From NCBI GenBank assembly GCA_944474755.1, contig OX104112.1:61039640-61103639 (forward strand): a DNA stretch of 64,000 nucleotides, given 5' to 3'. The number at the start of each line of letters is the position of its first letter. The first letter of the stretch is position 1. The notes under the pieces were generated by a model that worked only from the letters and a program-made list of their open reading frames with translations, did no database searches and was not told the DNA's origin. This DNA comes from Limnoperna fortunei (taxonomy: Eukaryota; Mollusca; Bivalvia; Mytilida; Modiolidae). The position numbers were made by a program, and so were the translations under genes. Of the stretch, positions 25,301 through 37,300 are shown one piece after another.

Positions 25301-28300
25301 TTGGATAGATTTACGCTGCAACATAAACAGCTTCGCGGTTTATTCAGCGTAAATCGACCCAAAGTCGTTTATATCCAATAATCTAACCAACAATTGAAAA
25401 CAATCCTTAATAAATAAGAGACTTGTAAAGAAATAAACACATTGATCCACAACTGTCTGTATGAATTGCCACCCCCACCCCCCAACAAGAGGTAGCGGAC
25501 AGCTTCATAGCATAACCAAGCTAAATTCTCCATTTAAGTGTATATTATGCGATATGGAATATGGGACAGGAATCAAGACCAGAAATAGAATAGATGTACC
25601 TATTCGATATCTAGTCGAGAAACCAATGTAACTAACTGTAAAGTAATACAAAGACAGGTTTGGGACATGAACCACAGTTTAATATTAATTACATAATATT
25701 ACATGTAATTACATAATGCTAATCAACATATAAAATAATACACAATATAATATGCAGCTAATACACAAATGAAAAGCTGTGTTAGCACTACCTCAAAATT
25801 TCCATTAGCCAATGTGGCTAATACATCCAAATTTTACTTAGCCACATTTGAAATTTGTTAGCCACAACATTTCAGCAAAATTTGTGTGTGCAAAATATGG
25901 AAGCTGTAAATTTAAATGACTTGTATAGAAAAGGGGGAATATGTGATGAGCAACACTAAAATTTGGGATTAATTCCATTCATAGGTCACAACCAGGTCTT
26001 TTACAACTGTTCTTCATTTGAAGAATTTAGATTTAGTGCTGAGGTTCAACTTTTAAATGAAAACATTTAACCAGATGATAATAGAGTAAACTTTATTAAA
26101 CAAGTCAAGAAATAATAACTGTGCAAATCCAATCATTACAAAAGTCATGGAATGCTTAAAAATGTCATATCATCACCTTGTACATCTGTGGAGTGGAATC
26201 AAATAAAATAGATTTTGTTTCTTTTCGTCAGCGTTAGGTAAGAACGAAAGCATTGAAAGCTGGCGTTTCGCCATGCTTGACAAAATTAAACTGGAATTAA
26301 GATCAATTACTGCAATGGGAACCAGTTCGGTATTGAGTAAAATCGAAAACAAATTCGGACAAGGGTAATGTTTTTACGGAATAGACAATTACGCATTGAA
26401 ATTTCCCGGATATACATCGTTACCGCTCCGAACTTTATCTCAAAGATTTATTTTAGATTTCGACAGTCAACATTTTACTTTCGCTTTCACTTAGCCAACG
26501 TGGCGAACGAGAATGAATAACACTTCGCCACATTAAAGTTTAATTCTCATTGGCGACTGTGGCGACCTATTAGCGCTAACACAGAAAAGAGAGGCTGTGG
26601 TATTCCAAAATCTCCCAAACCTGTTCAAGTGAAAATAGGAGTAGGTAGAAAAAGAAAATTATATGTTGGAAATAAACTGGGAGGCTAGTTTCTCAGCAAC
26701 ACAGATTGACGGTGACCGAAAGTAGGGTCTATGTATCGTTTGTAAGCGTCTGACTTCCAGTCCCCTGGGATTGAATAAGTTCTGCAGGAATGCCACACTC
26801 AAAAGCAAAGGAAGCCCCCCCCCCCCCCCCCTCTGCGAAAACTATGACCCGAATACTTGGTACAATCATAACCCAAGGTCGTTAAATACTGTTTTAACAT
26901 AGAGATAAAGCTGGAATAAGTTAAAACACAAGTCTTACCACCTGACTTGTACAAAAAAGCAGGGGATGGGAAAGAAATGGATGGCACTTGTCTAAAATTT
27001 AAAAGTAAAGCCTTCAATGGGCAAAAGGGGGAATCAGGAATTCTATGCAATGGAATGCAAAGAGCTCTTTCATTAAATTGAATAGTTTTAGTTCTGCAGA
27101 GGGTCATAGTAGCCCCCCTCTGATGAAAACAAATGTTTTCTCGAGACAAGTGTTGGGTGGGGTTAAACAAATCCTCAGAGGATGGAAACAAATTTGATTT
27201 TCTTAAAAACGAAAAAAAAGCAACTAAACATGCAGCCCAAAAACATAAATCTTTGCTTGTATGTAAAGGTAAAATGGTAAAAAACTGTTTCAAAATCAAC
27301 ATTGTCATGGGAAGTTTCCCTTGGACCGAAGAGCCTAATACACGTTTAGCTCCTTTCAAAACAGATTGGATAAAATAACTCTCTAAAGGGAAGTTCATAT
27401 CAGCCTCTAAATGTAAAACACGTACAACTGCTAAATAGTTTGATATAGAGCTGTAACATAATTTTTTAGATAAAAGGCTACATATCGAGCCAAATTTAAT
27501 TTACTTATGGGGACTGGGGCAATATTGAACGTACTACAAAATTCTAAATGACACCGTAGATAGCTTAAATAAGTCTTTTTTGTAGAGTTAGCATACATGT
27601 TACTTCTGAAACACATCATTAAATTATCCAGTGCCTTTAACTCCCCCGGCGCTTGTAATCCTATTTAAAAGAAAATGAACGGCTTTACTTGACATATGAT
27701 CCATGAGGGAATGTACATACAAAGGGAGCTGCAAAACCCTTCGCATAAATGATTCACAGAAGCATATATTGCTTAACCGTGAAATATTATCTGGTAACGT
27801 ATTATCAACGCCAGGAACATGTATTGCTGTCAAGTGAAAATTGAAAGTAGCCGACATCCAAAATAATTCTCTCAAAAAAGTCATAAAAAGAATTGCATTT
27901 CTTGAAGAGCATTTATTAATGCAGCCTACTGTGGATGCATTATCACAAAAAATTATAACCCGCCTATTTTCCCACAATGTCGCCCATCGCCTGACCGCCA
28001 GCGTCACCGCAAACGTTTCCAGGTCATTTATGTGCATGTCTCGGGCAAATGGGTAATCTTGCTCCCAGTTAACATAAAACCAATCTTGATGGAAAACACC
28101 CCCCGCCCCAGTACGACAAGCATCCGTCGCTACAGTAGTGATTTATGTAACATAAGGGACTTGCCATTGAACGCGACAATGAAATTATGCCACCATTTTA
28201 TGTCTTGCAAAATTTCGCCTGTCAAACACAGTTTATGCCAATCTAGCTTCAAATGCATTATGCCATTTATGATTCTGCGGAGAAAAACTCGCCTGCCCCG

Positions 28301-31300
28301 AACCACCACTGAAGCCCAGTTAAGTTTTCCCACCAGGGATTGCAGCTGCTTTTTAGAAGCACGTCGTAGCTTTAAAAAACTTGCCAATTCTGACCTTAGG
28401 TCGGCTAATTTTAATTCAGGTAACCTGATTTCCAGCATTTCAGAGTCAAGCTCTACGCCCAAAAAATTAATGGTTTGACATGGGTCTCTAACTTTTGACC
28501 AACTGATATCAAACCCTAAACCACGCAATAATTGTAATAACGCCTTTAAAGCAAAAGCACATCGTTGTTTTGACTTTTCACAAATGAAAAAGTCATCCAA
28601 TAGGTGACAATGGTGAAACCTCTTCTAGACATCATTCTCCTGACTGCTTGAGAAAGTCTGTGAAAAATACCAGGGGCTAATTTTGAACCAAAGGGTAATT
28701 TAGTATCTATAAGAGTATATTCATTCCCATCAGGGAAAGTCCATTTAAACCCAGTCACCTCCTGACTTTGTTTGCTTATACGAACAGAACGATAGGCCGA
28801 CTTCAAATCAACTTTGGCCATGTAAATGCCTTTGGTTATTAACTTGCAAGCATCATCGACCGATTGAAATTTTTGTTTATCAAAATTTCCTACAAAATCA
28901 TTTACTGCAGACCCCACAGGTCTGCTACAGTCGTGAATAAGTCTGATGCCACCATCAGGTTTAGATATAACACCCATGGGGCTAATTATTTTGGTAGGGG
29001 ACGCTGCAAAAATGTAATTTCCATTTTCAATTTCTACCAAAACTTGCTTGTGTGCTTGTTGATACAAAGGACTTTTGGGGATCGCTGAAGGGTGATTCTT
29101 GGATTTTACCTGGGACGCCAAATTTACTTTATCTACAATATCAAAACCATTTTTTATGCCAAATAAGAGAAAATCCTTATCAATGTCTGATTCGAGCTCG
29201 ATCTCCCATGCTTCAAGTTTTAATGCTCTAGAGGGTTTCACCATTGACTTCAGTTTTTTAGATGTTTACAGGCTGGGTGCTTATCCGCACACCCGGGTAC
29301 AGCACACACATTTTCAAATTTGCACTCGGATAAAAAACAGTCCTTACGCGCATTATACTTTTTGCATATGGTTTTCCCATTAGCTGTATGTGAGGCATAT
29401 GTCTGAGAAAATGGTCTATTACCCTGGACTTGAGGTTTACTTTGCTGCCCCTGAGACGGTCTATTTGAGGACAGAAACCTCGGACGGAGGAAAACGGAGT
29501 GCAAGTGTGGGATATCAGTCCCCCATCTAAACAAATGTTGCTTCTGCATGCGCCTATATTCCATATCGTAAATATGGACAGACAAAAGTTGGCATGTTGA
29601 CATCAGGTGATAGATGTGCATGGTGTAGGACAAATAATCCATAATGTTTAAAGAAGACAATTCCCCTGAAGCTAAAAGCTTATTCATAATAGTCAGGTAG
29701 GCCATGGACCATTGCATTACGGATATAGATTCAAGCTTAGGTTTAGAGGGACCCGTCTTCAAAACTAGCCTCCCACCTGATGCCTCCGACACCAATGTCT
29801 CCTCAGTAGGATCGAGAGTACCACAAAAACTGTTTGGAATGAAATCCGTAATATCTAAAACATTAGGATCAAAATTAATTGACCTTAAGAAAATTTGAGG
29901 ATCTCTCCATGACAAATTGTCATTTACACAAAGAAAGTCATTGCTACCTGCAGTATTAGCCTTTGAATTCGTTGGTAAAGCCTCTCCTTGTGTCTTGTGA
30001 TTTGACATCATCCGCATCACTTCATTCACATTAGCCTCATCGGAGGATAGAGCGGTCTTCTCCGAATCCTGTACACCACCATCTTGTCCACCACCGGAAG
30101 TGACTCTGCCACCATTTTTGTTCCCTTCAGGTAACATGTGCGACACCATCTTTGATTCGTCCCTTGTCGCCATCTTTGAATCGTCCTTAAAAGAACTTTC
30201 TTCTGGCCGAGTGGCATATGAAATTCTTCCAAGTCTTCTTTTTCTATCAAGGAGACCGCCTCTGTAGTGTCAAAGCCAAGCCCTATCTGTTCCGCTGCCG
30301 AGTCTTCATTTAACTTCATTGTAGAAGCCCAGATCTTAACTCACTCAACATCTGACATAAATGTAACTTCAGTGTCTTAATTCGCCATTTCAATGAACGC
30401 CAACGCAATAAACAAAGAAGTCCGCTTTTGGAAGGCACACAAATCGCCAAATATCAAAAATAATGATAAAATCAATCGCTACGGCAATTAATACTGTAGG
30501 AAAAATCACAGTTCATAGAGATGTCCGTGCAATAGTAACACCCGGCACAAAAAGCAGCACAGTCCAATCGGATTGTCCAATATAATTCGTCATCTGATGT
30601 TACAAAAATCGTATTTATGAATCGATCAATTTCATGACTTTGCAACACGTACCAGGAAGGAATCCTGAGGTAATGTCTTACAAACTGCTCTTAATAAAAC
30701 TCCATACAATACGACAGAGAATCGACAGCGCATGGAAAATATTGAAAGAACGGCGGATTGAAATAACTTCACGTGTGCTACTTGCGCTGTCTCCAGAAGG
30801 AATGCAGACACCGCCAAAATATTAAAACAAAACCCCAGACCATTGAATGATTGGTTAAATGTGAAAAGATAATTAATCCCCATTGGATGCTGAGGGTAAT
30901 CTCGCATATCAATTAGTGCACGAGAAACACTGACGAGGATGCCAGAGTATCCCTTAATCTGTTAAGATAAAAATAGACAGGGGGTCCCTGATAAGCCAAA
31001 TTAAACGGCCAACATACATAATGTGTAACAATACTCTATTTTAAGATAAAATACCACAATAAATGCGAGACTTATTAAGAAATTCATTTCAAAAACTTTA
31101 AAATCAATACGACTTACAATGTTAAATTTTTATCTTTCAAATTTTCGAAATTATCCCTTTATCTTAATGTCACAGATGTATCATTCCACGAATTTCTTTA
31201 TACCAGGTAGGTATCTTGATGTTAAACCATATGTGTTGAAAAAATACAATCGTGATATAAATTCAACCATAATAGTCTTTTCGGTGTTGAAAGCCTGTCA

Positions 31301-34300
31301 CACCATCAACTTTTTTTGCAGAAAAACTTAGTGGCATCCTAATAATTTCTATTATATTACGACACGAACTGCAATTAGACATTCTTATTAGCGTTAAAAA
31401 AAAAACAACAAAAACAAAAAAAAAACAAAAACTAAAAACTAAACTAAACAAACAAACAAACAAACAGGCTGTTGTGTAAATTAGTGCAATTATTTTGAAT
31501 ATAAAAGTGTATGTGGACAAATCAGTTCTTTTGTCTTAAAAAATAATTTTATTCTGATTTGTTTTGTTAATGTTGGAACAGACGTAACTATGCACATTTT
31601 TCATTGTTTGATCAATGTACCACAATACAACAAAATATCAAGAATTATAGTATTTGTATTTAGAGAATTAACGCAAGTTTTAAAGAAATCTGATCTCGAG
31701 AACATTCATCCCAATAAATACTATGTCATGCAAAAACACCAAAACTGCGAGTTAATTTTAACAGGAACTATATATACATCAGGGTTGCCACGCACCCGGG
31801 AAAACGGGAAAAGTCCTTGAATTTCGAAATTTGCGTTCCAGGTCGGGAAACATCCGTGAAAACGCGAAAAAACGAACAAATCCGGGAAAAATCCTTAATT
31901 TTGATCGCGATTAGTAAGTTCGGCACGAGTTGTCTTCCCCTTGCTTAAGTAGAAAAGTTCGCCCCATACGGAAGATCGTCCTTTACATTGAAAATAATGG
32001 AAGTTTTGGGGGCGAAATGTATGGGTCGAGATTGATAAGATTCTGAGTCTTTCCAGCGTTTGACACTAAGGAATTTGTAGAGCACGATGCGGTCATCAAA
32101 TTGATCCAGATAATATGGCGGGTTTCATGAAATCATTATGAAAACCCTTGAAAAACATTTGAAAAGTCCTTGAATTTTGTGTCAAGAAAAGAGTGGCAAC
32201 CCTGATACATATAACCCGTCCATTTGAAAACTTGTCAGTTTAGCATAGGATATAACTAGCTCAAAAACACATCACTACTTTTTAAAATAAATCTGTTATA
32301 TTAATTGCTATAGTTCAAACACCATTGTCCAAGTAAAATGTATTTAGAATTGTGCGTATGAAAGACTTCATTCAACCTAGTGAAAAGGGCGCCTGTACCA
32401 TTTTGTAGTTAAACTAAATTGTATGTTGCGAATCTCATTTATAAACTCTGCACATCTTTATTATTCTTGCTGCATGTTGGCTTCATTTTAGTAATTTATT
32501 GTTGGATCTCTGCCTGTTAACGAATTTTATATAACGATACGTGATGTAAACTTTTGTCTGCATTTGTTAAAACTGGACCACATGAAACCTTTCCTGAGTA
32601 TAAGCGTGTGTTGGTCAGGGTATCTAAACTTTTGGAAGATGAACTGTCCCTTTGTTTGAATACAATACCTATTGTTCTCTCTGCAGTTTATTCAGTGAGT
32701 ACTTTAAATCTGACAAGGGGAAGTGGATTCATGGATTGATTAATTTTCATAAGGGAAAAACTAAACACCCTTATGTAAATATATATGCCTATACTTAATT
32801 GTATTATTATTAATGGTGACCAAATAATTATTGTAACAATTTGATGTCAATGAATTCTGAAGAAAACCATATTTTTATTGAACAGTATATGCAGTATATG
32901 TATTCTTTTTTTCACTCATACATCTTGCTGCCAGTCAAATTCCCCATATTTCTTCATTTAAGCAAAAATAAATAAATGGGGTTTTCATTAAAAGCATTGA
33001 CAAATGAATGGGAGTTTCCAGACATAATACAGAAAGCCTAATCACACACCATAGTGGGTAGCCAGTGCACCAGCTATAATTTAGTTGCATGCCAAAGAAA
33101 CCTACCTAATGTGTAGATGTTAAAAGAGTGGACTATACGTAAATAATATTTTTATGTGGTAGTTCTCTTTAGTAAGTCACACATTATGGAAGTAATTTTA
33201 TTAAATTTTTACCAATGTATACACGGGGTAATGATATTTACTTTTGTTTGCTGATAGGGCTTTTCTTACCTCACTTGATGGTGTTGGAGTACTGTTTTTA
33301 AGATCATATATAGACCTCATGTTTTTGATACAGTTTTGCTGAATTGTCTCATATATGCTTGACAAATGCTGTCATTTTTATTTTAAAATGTAAAATAAAT
33401 CTAGCAAAGCAAAAACATTTATTAACAATAATCTATTTCAAGTTATATGTATACACAATTTTAAGAAGGCCTCTCACTATCTCATACTTCTTACTTTACC
33501 ACTTGTTTCTCGTGAAATAAAATTGTCAACCCAATAGTCATAAATTGAAGATCTATACGTAAGGTCTTAAATACTTTCAACTCATACTTCACAGACAGAC
33601 ATTTTATGAAGTAGATATTTAAATAAATCCATCCACAGAGTGCAAATCATCAAATAATCTGTATACTATAATTTAGGTTATATCATCTTATTCAACACTG
33701 GTTAGTTCAAGCTAGCAACACTTATAATTAATATTTATTATTTCAAACATTAACATATCTGATGCTCATATCCAATCCTATCAGACTAGTTTAAAATAAA
33801 ATCAATTAAAATCTTCCTCATCAAACTTCTGTTGAAAAAAAAGTCAAACTTATACACAAGTTTCTTAGGTGGTGATCCTTTTGATGGTGGTGGGTTGGAG
33901 GTGGTGTAGTTGGCAATTGAGGCTGTTGAGGAATTTGATTGTAATAGTAAGGATTGATCCACTTCCTGACTGAATGCGCTTAACCCACCCAACCGAATTC
34001 ACCCCCAATGCATGTGAGCAGCAAACACAAATTATACGCATAATCTGCATCATTACAATCTGAGTACCAAGTTTCATGAAATGCATTTATACACGATGCG
34101 TATATTCACTGAATACCAATTGCAAGCGTCATATCTACAATACCAAGTTCTATAATGTACACACCTAGTTTCATCATATAAGAAACAAAGATTCATTGCT
34201 AATAACACGTTTGTATACTGAATACTAAGATTCATCACATACTGCTCAGGAGTAATGTCAAAAGAAATTGGGAAAGGGGCAAGGAATCAAGACCTGAGAT

Positions 34301-37300
34301 AGAATAGCAGCAGCTATTCGATATCAAGTCAAGATACCAGCTATTGGGGAAGTATAACTAAGACAGGTTTGGGACACGAACCACAGTTTATTATAATTAC
34401 ATAATGCTAATCAAACATAATCAATACACAGAATTATGCAACAAATACACAAATGAACATAGAGTCTGTGGTATTCCATGGAGGAATAGATAAACTACAT
34501 AAAGTATTACAAGCAATAAAATTATACTGTGGGTTCGACAAAGTAACTACTCTACATATAAACACAAATATAAAGAAAATACAAATAATGGAAACAAATA
34601 ACAATTCAACAATACATGTATGTATTTTATTAAAGTAATTAGCATGCCTAACTACACCTATATATAGCAAAGTAGAGGGTGGGTATGGGTGGGTTTTAAA
34701 AGTCGGCGAAAATAATACGAAAAATTAAAAGCGTGTGCAAAGTGCGCTGTCTAAAAGCCGAATGATGCTACCGCCAAATTATTGAAACAAAGGCCAGAGC
34801 CTGACCCTGATTGGTTAATTCGAACAAATTAATTAATGACCAATAAACCCCATTGGCTGCTGATGAAAATCTCGCAGATCAATTAGTGCACGAGAGCTAT
34901 GATAGACAAAGGGGAATTCCCTCTGTCTGGAGAAAGATCGTATAGATACCACAATGGGGGTCAAGATAAACCATGCTAATTAAACCCATAAAGTGGAACA
35001 ATGCTCTATTATATTAAATCAGCACATAAACTGCACTAATTAAAACCATACAGATAAGTGTATCAATACTCTATTTTAATAAAATACCACATTGATCCAC
35101 TTCCTGACTGAATGCGCTTAACCCACCCAACCGAATTCACCCCCAATGCATGTGAGCAGCAAACTCAAATTATACGCATAATCTGCATCATTACAATCTG
35201 AGTACCAAGTTTCATGAAATGCATTTATACACGATGCGTATATTCACTGAATACCAATTGCAAGCGTCATATCTACAATACCAAGTTCTATAATGTACAC
35301 ACCTAGTTTCATCATATTAGAAACAAAGATTCATTGCTAATAACACGTTTGTATACTGAATACTAAGATTCATCACATACTGCTCAGGAGTAATGTCAAA
35401 AGAAATTGGGAAAGGGGCAAGGAATCAAGACCTGAGATAGAATAGCAGCAGCTATTCGATATCAAGTCAAGATACCAGCTATTGGGGAAGTATAACTAAG
35501 ACAGGTTTGGGACACGAACCACAGTTTATTATAATTACATAATGCTAATCAAACATAATCAATACACAGAATTATGCAACAAATACACAAATGAACATAG
35601 AGTCTGTGGTATTCCAAACTATCCCAAACCTGTGATTTGAGAGTAGGGGTAGAGAACAAAGTAAAAGGGCAACAACGGCCATAAGTATATATGCCATTAA
35701 AACTTGCTGGCTAAACTATTGGCCACCGTTTGACGGTATTCAAAGGAGGGGTCTAAATATCTTTTGTAGGCTTCCGATTTCCAATCTCCTTGGGATTGAA
35801 TGAGAGCTGATGGGAGTCCACACTCGAATGCAAAAGAGGCCCCCCCTCTTCTAAAGCTATGTCCTGAATAATTGCGACTATCGTAGCCTAGAGTCTGTAA
35901 ATACTGTTTTAGGATACTAATAAACATGGGGTAGGTCAGTGTACAAATATTTCCCTGTGCTAAAAATAGAAAGGCCGGAGATGGGTATGAGGACGGTTGA
36001 ACCTGCTTAAAATTCAAAAGCAACGCATTAGATGGACAAAAGGGGGAGTCCGGGATGCGTGGAAGAGGGATTCGCAGGGGCCTTTCATTAAACTGAATAG
36101 TTTTTGTCTTACTTAAGGTGAGGATTGCTCCTTTAGGGTGAAAGGAGACATTGGAGCGGGACACATGTTGAGACGAATCAAATGACGAGGCTGAGGCAGG
36201 AAATAAATTTGATTTCCTTAAGAAGGAGAAAAAAGCCACCAAACAGGCTGCCCAAAAGCATAAATCTTTACTGTTATGCAAAGGAAGAATAGCAAAGATT
36301 TGTTTTAAAATATCTGGCGTAATAGGGAGTTTACCTTTTACGGAGGACCCCAATACCCGTTTAGCTCCTTTCATTACCGTCTGCATGAAAAAGTTTTCTA
36401 AGGGAAAAACTAGGCCAGCCTCTAAATGTAAAATACGCACTACAGATAAATAGTTCGATATAGAGTTAAACTGTAGTTTACTAGATAAAAAGGCGACATA
36501 TCTTGCTAAATTAATGTCACTGATAGGGACAGGAGTAATTTGAAAATCCTTACAAAAGTCAAAATAACATTTTAAATAGTTCAAGTACGTTCTCTTTGTG
36601 GAATCAGCGTACGTGTGATTTCTGAAGTGCTTCACTGTATTATCGAGAGCCATTAACTTCCTTGACGCCTGTAAGCCTATTTAAAAGAGAACGAAGCACT
36701 TTATAAGACATGTGGTCCGCAAGGGATTGCACATACAAAGGGGGTTGTAGCACCCACCGCAAAAACGATTCACAAAATTTTAAGTCGTTAAGACGGGAAA
36801 TTCGATCTGCTAAAACGTTATCTGCCCCCGGTACATGTACCGCAATTAAATGAAAATTAAAGGAAGCCGACAACCAAAATAACTCTCTCAAAAACGTCAT
36901 GAGCAATGTATTTCTCGACGTGCATTTATTAATACAGCCAACTGTAGCCGCATTGTCACAAAAAATTACTACACGCCTGTTCTGCCAAAGGGGTGCCCAT
37001 CGTTTAGCCGCCAATGCAACAGCAAAAGATTCTAACTCATTAATATGCATATCCTTAGCAAAGGGATAATCAAGCTCCCAATTGACATAAAACCAGTCAA
37101 GGCGAAAAACACCCCCTGCCCCTGTGCGACACGCATCTGTGGAAACGCAGGTGATCGGGTTCTCATTCAACATGAGAGACTTGCCATTAAATTTCGCCAT
37201 GAAATTATGCCACCACTTAATATCTTGTAAGATATCGCCTTTTAGACGCAATTTATGCCAATCCTGCCTTAAACGCATTAAGCCATTTATGATTCTGCGG

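Larger units (their letters stand above)
25442..31058 (-). mobile_element. Decayed Ngaro-like (DIRS-order) retrotransposon, copy 1
   Basis: Minus-strand relative of the intact element at 33,954-40,082, with the same gene order: gag-like, RT/RNase H, tyrosine recombinase. The left edge starts ttgatccac, as the intact element's terminal repeat does. The right edge ends aaaataccaca at 31,058, also identical. Its right repeat (about 30,770-31,058) matches the 394-bp repeat of the intact copy (caattagtgcacgag, accccattgg-type block, aatactctatttta). Only one left repeat is present, so the second B-A unit of the split direct repeats is missing. All three genes carry frameshifts or stops, and a MITE is inserted in the left repeat. 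Confidence 0.85.

Noticed and set aside
33786..34086. Independent small genes at the left end of the Ngaro element
   Set aside because: These frames cross the element boundary; the outer part belongs to the interrupted accessory gene and the inner part is repeat sequence.
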